Positions 43,202 through 51,177 of a DNA stretch of 64,000 bases are shown in pieces; position 1 is the stretch's first letter, and the number at the start of each line of letters is the position of its first letter. The DNA is from Desulfobulbaceae bacterium DB1 (lineage in GTDB: Bacteria > Desulfobacterota > Desulfobulbia > Desulfobulbales > SURF-16): assembly GCA_001914235.1 (NCBI GenBank), contig MQUF01000012.1:30772-94771 (forward strand), in the 5' to 3' direction. The notes below the pieces were generated by a model. That model was not told where the DNA came from, ran no database searches, and worked only from the letters and a program-made list of their open reading frames with translations. The position numbers were made by a program, and so were the translations under genes.

Positions 43202-45028
43202 TTAGAGCTTGGCGCTTTCGACGGGTGTTTCGTCAAGGGGGGTGAAAGAAGGGGTTTCTTCCGGAAGATCCTCCAGCTGTCGGTTAAATTCACTCTCCAG
43301 GTTGTAACGGGTGATTTTTCTGCGCAACGTGTCTTTGGAGATGCCCAATTCCCGGCAGGTTGCCATCCGTTTCCACTGGTTCCGTTCAAGAGCCATGTAG
43401 ATGGCCTGTTTTTCTATATCCGACAGGGTCTGCAGCTGGGAGGAATCATTTTCTTCCCCGGTTTTGATAACCGGGATATTAAAAGGTTCCGGCAGGTGCT
43501 CCGGCAGGATGAACCCCCCGGGGCAGAGAATAAAGGCGTATTCAATGATGTTTTCAAGCTCCCGGATGTTGCCCGGATAATCGTGGCGCATGAGAACGTT
43601 GAGCGCGGCGCTTGATATGCCGACGATGTCTTTTCCCTGCTGGGCGCTGTAACGTTTGATAAAATGATCGATCAACAGAGGAATGTCTTCCATTCGTTCC
43701 CGCAAGGGAGGCAATTGGATTTTCACCACATTCAGGCGATAAAAAAGGTCTTCCCTGAAGATTCCTTTGGCGACGGATTCCTGAAGGTCGCGGTTGGTGG
43801 CCGTGATGATACGGACATCCGCCTTGACCGGAACGTTGGAGCCCAGGGGTTCGTATACCCTGTTCTGCAGCACCCTGAGCAGTTTGACCTGTAAGGACTG
43901 GGGAATATCCCCGATTTCGTCAAGGAACAGCGTCCCTTGCTCCGCTGCCGCGAAACGTCCGGCCTTGTCGTGTTTGGCGTCGGTAAAGGCGCCGGCCTTG
44001 TAACCAAAAAGCTCCGATTCGAGCAGGGTGTCAGGCAGGGCTCCGCAGTTGACGGCAACGAAAGGTTTGTCGCTGCGGCTGCTGGCGTGATAGATGGCCC
44101 GTGCCACCAGCTCCTTGCCGGTTCCGCTTTCGCCGAGAATGAGCACCGTGCTCGGACTGCGGGCGATTTCCGTCAGAATTTTGAAGATTCTCTGCATGGC
44201 CGGGCTTTTGCTGATAATCTCGTCAAAGGTGTAGCTTTTGCTCAGTTGTTTCTGCAGCAGGGTGATGGCGGACAGATCGCGGAATGTTTCAACGCCGCCG
44301 ATGATATTCCCTTCGTGATCGGTCAACGGAGACGCCGTAATACTTATGGGAATGCGGGTGCCGTCAATATTGGCGATGGTAATGGAGCGATTGGTGACCG
44401 GTTTGCCGCTGTAAAGGCTCTGGGCGATTGCGCAGCTTTTGCCGCAGATGCTCGAGTGAAAAACGTCGCCGCAAAATTGTCCGATGGCCTCCGCCTTCTT
44501 CCAGCCGGTAATGGACTCTGCCGCGGCATTAAAGGAGGTTATTTTCCAGTTGCGGTCGACGGTGAAGACGCCGTCGCCGATACTGTCGATGACGAGCCGG
44601 GTGCACATGGAACTTGATGAGGCATCCTGGAAGGTGACAATGGCGCCGGAAGGATTTCCTTCCTTGTCCGGAATGGGAACTGCGGTTGCAAGCACCGCCG
44701 TCAGGTGGCCGGTTGTCGTGTTTTCAATAACCAGATTAAAGTCGGTGACAATTTTGCCGGCGGAGATGGACGGGCAGAGCGAGGAAAAGAGTTCGGCGAA
44801 TCGTTTGTCGTTGCCGAAAATGTCGTGGCAGCTCTTGCCTAAGATATCTTTGGCCTGAAGTCCGAAGATATCTTCCGCCGCTTTGTTGAATGACGTGAGT
44901 TCCCAGGCGGAGTTTACCGTGAATATGGCATCGCAGACCTTGGGGTTTTTGGCTTTCTTTGGTGCATTCACAGTGGGCGTCTCGCGGATTGTGATGGACT
45001 CCTGAGAATACTCATAATTATATATCAA
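43202..45028 (-). CDS. PAS-PAS sigma-54 activator (GAFTDA variant)
   Basis: About 600 residues: two PAS domains (about 30-140 and 145-260; the second with CGDVFHSSICGKSC), AAA+ (about 270-505; [16 protein letters not shown]) and a Fis-type helix-turn-helix (MATCRELGISKDTLRRKI). There is no receiver domain, so it senses directly. The contact loop reads GAFTDA, not GAFTGA. The start is uncertain: no in-frame ATG precedes the first PAS domain, only TTG at 45028 and a GTG about 20 codons later. A copy of the recurrent palindrome lies 33-49 bases upstream of the TTG, compatible with autoregulation. Confidence 0.88.
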   Translation of the reverse strand: MIYNYEYSQESITIRETPTVNAPKKAKNPKVCDAIFTVNSAWELTSFNKAAEDIFGLQAKDILGKSCHDIFGNDKRFAELFSSLCPSISAGKIVTDFNLVIENTTTGHLTAVLATAVPIPDKEGNPSGAIVTFQDASSSSMCTRLVIDSIGDGVFTVDRNWKITSFNAAAESITGWKKAEAIGQFCGDVFHSSICGKSCAIAQSLYSGKPVTNRSITIANIDGTRIPISITASPLTDHEGNIIGGVETFRDLSAITLLQKQLSKSYTFDEIISKSPAMQRIFKILTEIARSPSTVLILGESGTGKELVARAIYHASSRSDKPFVAVNCGALPDTLLESELFGYKAGAFTDAKHDKAGRFAAAEQGTLFLDEIGDIPQSLQVKLLRVLQNRVYEPLGSNVPVKADVRIITATNRDLQESVAKGIFREDLFYRLNVVKIQLPPLRERMEDIPLLIDHFIKRYSAQQGKDIVGISSAALNVLMRHDYPGNIRELENIIEYAFILCPGGFILPEHLPEPFNIPVIKTGEENDSSQLQTLSDIEKQAIYMALERNQWKRMATCRELGISKDTLRRKITRYNLESEFNRQLEDLPEETPSFTPLDETPVESAKL

Positions 45029-45060
45029 AATCTATACCACGGAATGGGATGTCTGCAAAT

Positions 45061-45077
45061 GCGGCAAATTGACGCAA
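45061..45077. promoter_or_regulatory. Copy of the recurrent palindrome (TGCGGCAAATTGACGCA)
   Basis: The dyad has arms TGCGGCAA and TTGACGCA around one A, one mismatch from perfect. It is followed by the partial repeat GACGCAAAA (45081-45089). It lies directly upstream of the sigma-54 activator gene. Confidence 0.6.
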
Positions 45078-45250
45078 TGGACGCAAAATTAGCCTTTGCA
45101 ACTTTATGGGAAAGTTCTATCATGATGAAAATGAGAAGGGAAACCGTTTGATGGCGGACTCCGACAAATCAGCGAGAAGGATGTCGAGACGGCTCTTGTC
45201 CATTGATGTTTGCTTTTGCAATAATTTTCAGAGGAAAGAGGAGGTGTGGG

Positions 45251-45895
45251 ATGGATGAGGTCAATCAGATAGTAAGCGCCATATCTCTCAGCATGGGGGC
45301 GGCCTGGGCAAGTGGAATCAATCTGTATGCGACCATTCTGACCCTCGGGGTGCTCGGGGCGACCGGAAACATGGTTTTGCCGCCGGATCTGCAGGTGCTG
45401 ACCAATCCTCTGGTGCTGGGTGCGGCGGGGCTCATGTTCGTGGTCGAATTTGTGGCGGACAAGATGCCCGGTGTCGACACCGGCTGGGATTCAATCCATA
45501 CCTTCATCCGCATTCCGGCAGGGGCGATGCTGGCCGCGAGCAGCCTTGGCGAGGTCAACACCGCGGTGACGGTCGCGGCGGCGATCCTGGGCGGCACCCT
45601 GGCGGCGGGCAGTCATGCAACCAAGGCGGGAACGCGGGTGCTGATCAATACCTCTCCCGAACCCTTCAGCAACTGGTTTGCTTCCCTGGCGGAGGATATT
45701 GCCGTTATTGCCGGGATCTGGGCGGCACTGGCGCATCCTTATGTGTTTCTTGTTGTGCTGCTTGTCGTGATTGCCCTCATGATATGGTTTCTGCCGAAGT
45801 TGTGGAGTGGGATCAAAAAAGTCTTTGCCGCGCTTGGCCGTTTTTTCACGGGCAACAACACTGCCCGTGAAAAAGATTTTGAAAAGGGGCCGTAG
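45251..45895 (+). CDS. DUF4126 family membrane protein
   Basis: A 214-residue protein with about five or six hydrophobic helices. WASGINLYATILTLGVLG near the start and VVEFVADKMPGVDTGWDSIHTFIRIPAGA in the middle are typical of DUF4126. A strong GGAGGTG precedes the ATG at 45251. Function is not known for the family. A hairpin just before the stop (CACGGGCAA...CCCGTG) overlaps the last codons. It lies between the regulatory block and a FKBP-type isomerase gene, with no evident functional link. Confidence 0.85.
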   Translation: MDEVNQIVSAISLSMGAAWASGINLYATILTLGVLGATGNMVLPPDLQVLTNPLVLGAAGLMFVVEFVADKMPGVDTGWDSIHTFIRIPAGAMLAASSLGEVNTAVTVAAAILGGTLAAGSHATKAGTRVLINTSPEPFSNWFASLAEDIAVIAGIWAALAHPYVFLVVLLVVIALMIWFLPKLWSGIKKVFAALGRFFTGNNTAREKDFEKGP

Positions 45896-46003
45896 TTTCC
45901 TTTTTTATGTTATAGTGGCGGCGCGCTGGAAGGTGATTGACAGGAATTTCGCCGCCAGTTCAACTGCAACCCTTTCACATCAAGTTTTTAGAAGGAGAAA
46001 TTC

Positions 46004-46432
46004 ATGTCAGCTGTAAAAAAAGGCGATAGCGTCAGGATTCACTACACCGGCACACTTCAGGACGGAACTGTTTTCGACTCGTCGGCCAACCGGGAGCCTT
46101 TGGCTTTTACCCTGGGCGCCGGCCAGGTGATTCCCGGCTTTGAGGATGCGGTCATGGGGATGAAGCAGGGAGAGTCCAAAAAGGTTACCATCCCGGTTGA
46201 AAAAGCCTATGGTCCTCGGAATGAGGAATTGATTATGCCCTTTCCGCGGAATCAGGTGCCGCCGGATCTGGATCCCCAGGTTGGCCAGAATCTGCAGCTC
46301 GGCGGCCCCAATGGCGAGCCGATCATGGTGTCGGTTGCCGAGATCACGGACGAACACATTATTTTAGACGCCAATCCGCCGTTGGCCGGAAAAGAGCTGA
46401 CCTTCGACATTGAGCTCGTGGCCATCGGGTAA
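46004..46432 (+). CDS. FKBP-type peptidyl-prolyl isomerase, SlyD-like
   Basis: A 142-residue protein: VRIHYTGTLQDGTVFDSS, a GAGQVIPGFEDAVMGM active-site segment and KKVTIPVEKAYGPRNEE leading into an IF (insert-in-flap) domain, then ELTFDIELVAIG. The His-rich tail of E. coli SlyD is absent, as in many relatives. It has no signal peptide, so it acts in the cytoplasm in protein folding, possibly also in metal-centre assembly. AAGGAG lies seven bases before the ATG. A terminator follows. Confidence 0.93.
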   Translation: MSAVKKGDSVRIHYTGTLQDGTVFDSSANREPLAFTLGAGQVIPGFEDAVMGMKQGESKKVTIPVEKAYGPRNEELIMPFPRNQVPPDLDPQVGQNLQLGGPNGEPIMVSVAEITDEHIILDANPPLAGKELTFDIELVAIG

Positions 46433-46464
46433 AACCCTTCGATACACAAGGTCTGCTGCGCAAG

Positions 46465-46499
46465 GCGTCTCATCGGTAAAAAACGGTGGGGCGCTTTTT
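46465..46499 (+). terminator. Intrinsic terminator after the FKBP gene
   Basis: GCGTCTCATCG (46465-46475) pairs with CGGTGGGGCGC (46484-46494) with a few G-T wobbles, followed by five T residues. It lies between the convergent FKBP gene and the membrane protein gene ending at 46529. Confidence 0.7.
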
Positions 46500-46528
46500 A
46501 TTTTGTGATCAGCGCGGAGTGTCAGCAC

Positions 46529-47005
46529 CTACAAACCGAGATAAAGCGACCCGAGAATGATGATTCCGGAGAAAAGAGGAACAGCGAGGCAGGAAGCGAC
46601 GGTTTCCTGGAGCGGGAAATTAAAATCAAACAGGCGGACGCAGAAGATCCCGATGCAAAGCAGCAGCAGGGGGAGAGTCATGATCAGCCCCAAGTCCGTC
46701 CAGAGATTGGCCCCCAGGTCAAAGTAGAGAAAGAGCGCCCCGATAAAAACAAGACTGATCAACAGTTTACTCGCCTCAAGCAAAAATTTGGCAACCAGAT
46801 ACATGACGGAGTGCAGTCCCAAAATGTCCAGCAGATAGATGAGGCCGTAAAAAACAGCCCCCCATATACCGGTCCAGAGAAAAAAGGCCGTCTGATGACT
46901 GGTCAGATAGCCGGTTGCCTCATGATGGTAAGTCTGCAGGTCGACCCCCATGTTGATACGGACGATGAACCAGAGCAGAGCGGTTGCTGTAATATATTTG
47001 AGCAT
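46529..47005 (-). CDS. Small integral membrane protein of unknown function
   Basis: About 158 residues with four or five hydrophobic helices (LLWFIVRINMG, AVFYGLIYLLDILGLHSV, LLISLVFIGALFLYF, LIMTLPLLLLCIGIF, SGIIILGSLYLGL). I do not recognise the family. The frame is open back to 47122, which would overlap the end of the P-II-like gene, so I place the start at the ATG before LKYITATALLW, 55 bases downstream of that gene. Its position directly after a P-II-like regulator suggests a transporter-like partner, by inference only. Confidence 0.6.
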   Translation of the reverse strand: MLKYITATALLWFIVRINMGVDLQTYHHEATGYLTSHQTAFFLWTGIWGAVFYGLIYLLDILGLHSVMYLVAKFLLEASKLLISLVFIGALFLYFDLGANLWTDLGLIMTLPLLLLCIGIFCVRLFDFNFPLQETVASCLAVPLFSGIIILGSLYLGL

Positions 47006-47060
47006 GATTCGCTTTATGGTTTTTGGGGGAAAATGGCCTTTTCTCCGGGATGATGCGGTA

Positions 47061-47372
47061 TCAAAGAAACCCGATTGCCCGGTCGATTTTGTGGAGAAAG
47101 GCAAATCCCTTTCCTTTTTCATTGAGCTGGGCCTTGTCCGCCACTGCCTGGAAAACGCTGTCCACCTGGTGCTGCTTGGTGATAATCAGGATGATTTCTT
47201 TTTCCGGTTTGATGAAGCGGCCGATGAGTCCCAACTTTTCCCGGACGCCTCTGCCGCGCCCATAATAAATGGTTGCCCCTTCGGCGCCTGCCTTCAGGGC
47301 GGCGTCAACCACCTTGTCGGCTTCTCCCCGCTGGACAATACAGGTAATGAGATTCAGATTTTCATCCGACAT
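47061..47372 (-). CDS. P-II family signal protein
   Basis: A 103-residue protein with the P-II fold: LITCIVQRGEADKVVDAALKAG (strand plus helix), a short T-loop region with GRGRGVREKLG, and IILIITKQHQVDSVFQAV. The T-loop Tyr of GlnB (Tyr51) is not in its usual place, so it is a P-II-like relative and probably not a nitrogen regulator of glutamine synthetase. GAGG lies seven bases before the ATG at 47372. A membrane protein gene follows; P-II-like proteins commonly control an adjacent membrane transporter. Confidence 0.85.
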   Translation of the reverse strand: MSDENLNLITCIVQRGEADKVVDAALKAGAEGATIYYGRGRGVREKLGLIGRFIKPEKEIILIITKQHQVDSVFQAVADKAQLNEKGKGFAFLHKIDRAIGFL

Positions 47373-47604
47373 CAATATTCCTCATCAGATTGAAAGTTTC
47401 CGCACCTGGAAAAGTACGGGAGAGTGTCATCTAAATTCATGATCGGTTTGATTTATCTTATGCTGAAGCACAAGAAAAAATCAAGCGCGATAGGCCGCCT
47501 GAAAATCAAAAACAGGATAATGAGGCAAAAATACGGGTTTCGGGGGTATCGGAGCATTGCGAATGATTTGTCGCTGAGGGAAAGCCGGCTCCGTGAAAAG
47601 GGTG

Positions 47605-48123
47605 TTACCAGTTTTCCATATGGACGCACTCCTGCCTGAAACGGGTTCGCGGCTCAGGCTGTTCCGCCGGCCAACCGATGGCTATGGCGCACATGGGAAT
47701 AATGGTCTCAGGCAGGGTAAACATCTTTTTTATCGCCTCCATCCTTTCCGCGCGGGGGTGAACGCCAAGCCAGCATGTTCCCAGCCCCAGCCCGTTTGCG
47801 GCAAGCAGGATGTTTTCAACCGCGGCGCTGAGGTCCTGCAGCATGTAGGATTCTTTCCGGTCGTGGGTCCTGGCAATGTCGCCGCAGACCACAAAAGCGG
47901 CTGTTGCCTGGCGCAGCATTTTCCCATGCGGCAGAACGGCGGCGAGTTTGTCGATGTTTTCCCGTTTCCGCAGGACAATGAAATGCCAGGGGTCTTTCGC
48001 CACGGCCGAAGGGGCGGCCATTCCCGCTTCCAGCAGATCGTGCAGGGTTTCTTCCGGCACGTCTTTGTTTTCGTATTTGCGAATGCTGCGTCTGCTGAAG
48101 ATGAAATCAAGTCTGGAATTCAT
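47605..48123 (-). CDS. Nitroreductase family FMN protein
   Basis: A 172-residue single-domain nitroreductase. RRSIRKYENKDVPEETL at the start, AAPSAVAKDPWHFIVL, and ENILLAANGLGLGTCWLG followed by IIPMCAIAIGWPAEQP match the family and its FMN-binding arginine and serine positions. Such enzymes reduce quinones, nitro compounds or flavins with NAD(P)H; the substrate cannot be told. GGAG precedes the ATG. It follows the kinase-like gene by 30 bases and may share its transcript. An unrelated plus-strand frame overlaps and is not a gene. Confidence 0.93.
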   Translation of the reverse strand: MNSRLDFIFSRRSIRKYENKDVPEETLHDLLEAGMAAPSAVAKDPWHFIVLRKRENIDKLAAVLPHGKMLRQATAAFVVCGDIARTHDRKESYMLQDLSAAVENILLAANGLGLGTCWLGVHPRAERMEAIKKMFTLPETIIPMCAIAIGWPAEQPEPRTRFRQECVHMENW

Positions 48124-48153
48124 GGCGTCGCTCCTGAAATGGGGAAAGGGTTT

Positions 48154-48885
48154 TCATGCTGGGACGGAGAACTTTTGAAAAGCCAGGTTGATCGCCTCGG
48201 CAAGTTCCTCATCCGATAAATCATTATTTTCGATGATGGCGGCATGCAGATATTTTGTCGCCAGCCACAGTAAATAAGCTTCAATCCGTTCCGATCTTTT
48301 TTCGTTATCCGCCATATACCGGTCAAAATTGTCAATCTTGCCGTCCCTGCTGCGCCGGGCAATCCGTTTTTTGCGGATATGGTCGGAAATATCAAGAACA
48401 ATGGTCTGTGTACCCGTTACATGCGGGATGGCACGCAGTGCCCTGTCCAGATGACCCGGAACCCGAATTGCCTCCTGATTCCGGAAAATATGGCCGAGAT
48501 AAAAGGCCAGGATGCGCAGTCCGGTATGGCTGATGACAAGAAGTTTGCCCGGCTGTCGGCGAAACCTGCGAAGATCCGCCTTGATCAGGAGCGTGAGCAG
48601 CAGCGGCAGAAAAAATTTTGTCGCGGGAAAGGTTCGCAGAAACATCTTTTCCAGCAGCAAAGCGAAAGGACTTTTCTTTTCGCTGGAGACGTTTCCTGTT
48701 GCAGGCGCGGAGAACCATCCTTCTCTTTTCTCAACGGCAATTCCGGCGTCGCACAATGATTGGTGGATGAAATCGGCGATATAATTTTTGCCCGCGGCGT
48801 CGGTGCCCAGGATGAGCAGAACGTTCGGCACTTGCGGCAGATGACTGTTTGTTTCGCGGCACGAATGATCTGTTGTGTCCGGCAT
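48154..48885 (-). CDS. P-loop nucleoside/nucleotide-kinase-like protein
   Basis: About 243 residues. ILGTDAAGKNYIADFI is a Walker A loop (GxxxxGKN). The rest, with a Leu-rich middle (FFLPLLLTLLIKADL), LLVISHTGLRILAF, VIVLDISDHIRKKRIARRSRDGKIDNFDR (a kinase-type lid with Arg) and a C-terminal helix, resembles thymidylate-kinase-like proteins. The usual DRY/DRF motif is not evident, so the substrate is uncertain. The ATG at 48885 has no clear ribosome site; a TTG-started extension to 48936 is possible. It is probably co-transcribed with the nitroreductase gene. Confidence 0.7.
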   Translation of the reverse strand: MPDTTDHSCRETNSHLPQVPNVLLILGTDAAGKNYIADFIHQSLCDAGIAVEKREGWFSAPATGNVSSEKKSPFALLLEKMFLRTFPATKFFLPLLLTLLIKADLRRFRRQPGKLLVISHTGLRILAFYLGHIFRNQEAIRVPGHLDRALRAIPHVTGTQTIVLDISDHIRKKRIARRSRDGKIDNFDRYMADNEKRSERIEAYLLWLATKYLHAAIIENNDLSDEELAEAINLAFQKFSVPA

Positions 48886-48936
48886 GATGAAATGTTGCGA
48901 CGAATGAGGATTTGAAAAAAAGTTTTTCCCTGTCAA

Positions 48937-49155
48937 TCAAGGCCCTTTCATGGCCTGGATTGATTTTGCGATCAGCAGGAACCAGGGCGTTCCGTGCAGG
49001 AAAAAGTCAAACCAGTCCAGCGGTCGGACCAGTTGCCCCTTGAAGAGCATCTGCAGTTTTTCCCAGATATGGGGAGGGTTGAAGGGGGCAAGCCCAAGGG
49101 TCAGGCAGACGATGATCAGCACACTCCAAGGGAGCGTGGCAAGAAATTTTTCCAT
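48937..49155 (-). CDS. Small membrane protein (often annotated as RND-transporter-like)
   Basis: A 72-residue protein with two hydrophobic segments (WSVLIIVCLTLGLAP and the end of the chain around LHGTPWFLLIAKSI) and the conserved PHIWEKLQMLFKGQLVRPLDWFDFF. Similar short proteins are widespread in Proteobacteria and Desulfobacterota, with no proven function; the label RND transporter in databases is not supported by its size. AGAAGG precedes the ATG. It is the last leftward gene before the divergent glycosyltransferase gene. Confidence 0.75.
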   Translation of the reverse strand: MEKFLATLPWSVLIIVCLTLGLAPFNPPHIWEKLQMLFKGQLVRPLDWFDFFLHGTPWFLLIAKSIQAMKGP

Positions 49156-49316
49156 GACCTTCTTTTTGATTTCTCCGGTTGATGCAGTGGCTTGGATAGG
49201 AGTCGATTTTTCAATTATGCTAAAAAATGGGAAAAAAGTCGACCGTTTTACGGCGAATGAGGATATTCTTTTCTGTAAATCGAAAAGTATTTCCTTTTAT
49301 TCCCGTGAGCGCGAAT

Positions 49317-50468
49317 ATGTCATTTTTCTTCTGGCCGGCGGTCTTCACCCTGGCAGCATTGGTTTTTTTCGGAGCTGATGGCATTCGTGGTGCGCGGCGC
49401 ATCCGATTCCTGGATGATATTGCCCCTCTGACGGGTCACGACCTGCCTTCGGTTTCTCTCCTTATTCCCGCCTTGAATGAGCAGGAGAAAATAGAGGAAG
49501 CCCTGTTGTCGATCTTATCCCTTGACTATGACCCCTTGGAGATTATCGTCATCAACGATCGTTCAACCGATGCCACCGGCAGGATTCTGGAAGAGATGCG
49601 GGGCCGTTTTCCCCGGCTGCAGGTGCTTCATGTCGACACGCTTCCGGAGGGTTGGCTCGGCAAGAATCATGCCCTGCATTGCGGAGCTGCCCGCGCCTCG
49701 GGGGAGTATCTGCTTTTTACCGATGCCGATGTGGTGATGGAGCGGACAACCTTGAAACGGGCGATGGCTGCCATGACGGCGGAACGGCTTGATCATCTGA
49801 CCCTTTTTTTCAAGGCGATACTGCCGACACGCCTGCTGCGCATGGTGGTGATCGAATTCGGAGTCAGCCTGGCGGCATTTTTGCGCCCCTGGCAAGCACG
49901 GGATTCCGGTTCCCATCGATTTATCGGTATCGGGGCCTTTAATCTGGTGCGGGCGGCAAAATATCGCCGGTGCGGAGGACACGAACCGATCAAGTTGTGT
50001 CCGCTGGATGACATCATGCTGGGGAAGCTGCTGAAAATGCACGGCTGCCGCCAGGAGTGTTTTTATGGCTATCATTTTGTCGGAGTCAAGTGGTATGGGT
50101 CGGTGCGGGAGATGACCGCCGGACTCATGAAAAACACCTTTGCCGCGCTGGACTACAGTTTTTTCAGGCTGTGCCTGGTGACCGTGCTGCAGCTTGCCGT
50201 CAGTATCTGGCCGGTGTGGGCCCTTTTTTTGACAAGCGGTCCGACCCGCCTGGTGAACGGCGCCGTCGTTCTGCTGCAGGCGGCGTTTTTTGTTGTTGCC
50301 GCCAGGTATAGCGATATGGAGCCAAAGGATGTCATCTGGTTTCCGCTTACGCCTTATATCCGGCTTTACATGACCTGGAAGGCGGTGCTTGCCACCGTGG
50401 TCGGCGGCGGAATCGTCTGGCGCGGCACCTTTTATCCTTTGAGGGAATTGCAGAAGGGCCGATTGTGA
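49317..50468 (+). CDS. Membrane family-2 glycosyltransferase
   Basis: About 383 residues. An N-terminal helix (FFFWPAVFTLAALVFFG) is followed by a GT-2 domain with SLLIPALNEQEKIEEAL, IIVINDRSTD and YLLFTDADVVM (the DxD motif), then a QxxRW-like region replaced by CPLDDIMLGKLLKMHG, and three C-terminal helices (LCLVTVLQLAVSIWPVWALFL, LVNGAVVLLQAAFFVV, AVLATVVGGGIVW). This layout is typical of CrtQ/HpnI-type transferases acting on lipid or carotenoid acceptors; the substrate cannot be told. The start is uncertain between ATGs at 49227, 49260 and 49317; I prefer the last because it begins directly at the first helix. Confidence 0.85.
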   Translation: MSFFFWPAVFTLAALVFFGADGIRGARRIRFLDDIAPLTGHDLPSVSLLIPALNEQEKIEEALLSILSLDYDPLEIIVINDRSTDATGRILEEMRGRFPRLQVLHVDTLPEGWLGKNHALHCGAARASGEYLLFTDADVVMERTTLKRAMAAMTAERLDHLTLFFKAILPTRLLRMVVIEFGVSLAAFLRPWQARDSGSHRFIGIGAFNLVRAAKYRRCGGHEPIKLCPLDDIMLGKLLKMHGCRQECFYGYHFVGVKWYGSVREMTAGLMKNTFAALDYSFFRLCLVTVLQLAVSIWPVWALFLTSGPTRLVNGAVVLLQAAFFVVAARYSDMEPKDVIWFPLTPYIRLYMTWKAVLATVVGGGIVWRGTFYPLRELQKGRL

Positions 50469-50634
50469 GGGGGTGATGCCGATGTGGTTGTGCCGCTGCG
50501 CGGGAAGCTTTTGCTGCACCGGATGCCCTTTGCCTTTGTCCTTTCTGATTGCTTTTTCGTCAACCGCTCTTTACTATTTAATAAGCTGTCATTCGATCAT
50601 GTTGTTTGAGTTGGCTATCTATGGAGGGAAATTC

Positions 50635-51177
50635 ATGAAGACCACTCGTGCGCGCAAAAATCGTATCCTGTCATTTGTCATTATCGGTATACTCGCTACC
50701 GCGGCTCCGGCACTTGCCGACAAGCCGTCATGGGCCGGCGGCGGTAAAAAATCAGAAAAATATGAACAGAAGGGAAAAGAGGGGCGTCATGATGACTCCC
50801 AACACGGACGGGACGACCACAGGGAGTATGACGGCAAGGGCATGAGTACCGGCGTCAATGTCTACTTCGGTGATCGTCACAGAACGGCTGTGCATGAATA
50901 TTATCGAGAACGCTATCGTTCCTCCGGTCACTGTCCTCCAGGTCTGGCCAAGAAAAATAACGGCTGCATGCCTCCAGGGCAGGCGAAAAAGTGGGCAATG
51001 GGACGACCTCTGCCCCGGGAAGTCATCTATTATGATGTGGAACCCGAGATTCTGGTGCGGCTGGGACCACCGCCGGAGCACCATCGTTTTGTCCGGGTGG
51101 CGAGCGATATCCTGATGATTGCGGTGGGAACGGGGATGGTGGTCGACGCGATTGCCGATCTGGGTGAAATCAGGTAG
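50635..51177 (+). CDS. RcnB-like periplasmic protein
   Basis: A 180-residue precursor with a signal peptide (ILSFVIIGILATAAPALADK), a charged Lys/Asp/His-rich segment (KYEQKGKEGRHDDSQHGRDDH) and the conserved RcnB/CigR-type end: CPPGLAKKNNGCMPPGQAKKW, PLPREVIYYDVEPEILVRL, FVRVASDILMIAVGTGMVVDAI. RcnB takes part in nickel and cobalt homeostasis in E. coli; the His/Asp-rich segment could bind metal. GGAGGG precedes the ATG. The gene overlaps tsaB tail-to-tail by eight bases. Whether it protects metal supply for the cytochromes is not shown. Confidence 0.8.
   Translation: MKTTRARKNRILSFVIIGILATAAPALADKPSWAGGGKKSEKYEQKGKEGRHDDSQHGRDDHREYDGKGMSTGVNVYFGDRHRTAVHEYYRERYRSSGHCPPGLAKKNNGCMPPGQAKKWAMGRPLPREVIYYDVEPEILVRLGPPPEHHRFVRVASDILMIAVGTGMVVDAIADLGEIR

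Noticed and set aside
47376..47604. RNA gene or small protein in the gap between the P-II-like and nitroreductase genes
   Set aside because: No tRNA-like arms, hairpin terminator or ribosome site found; nothing to support a gene.
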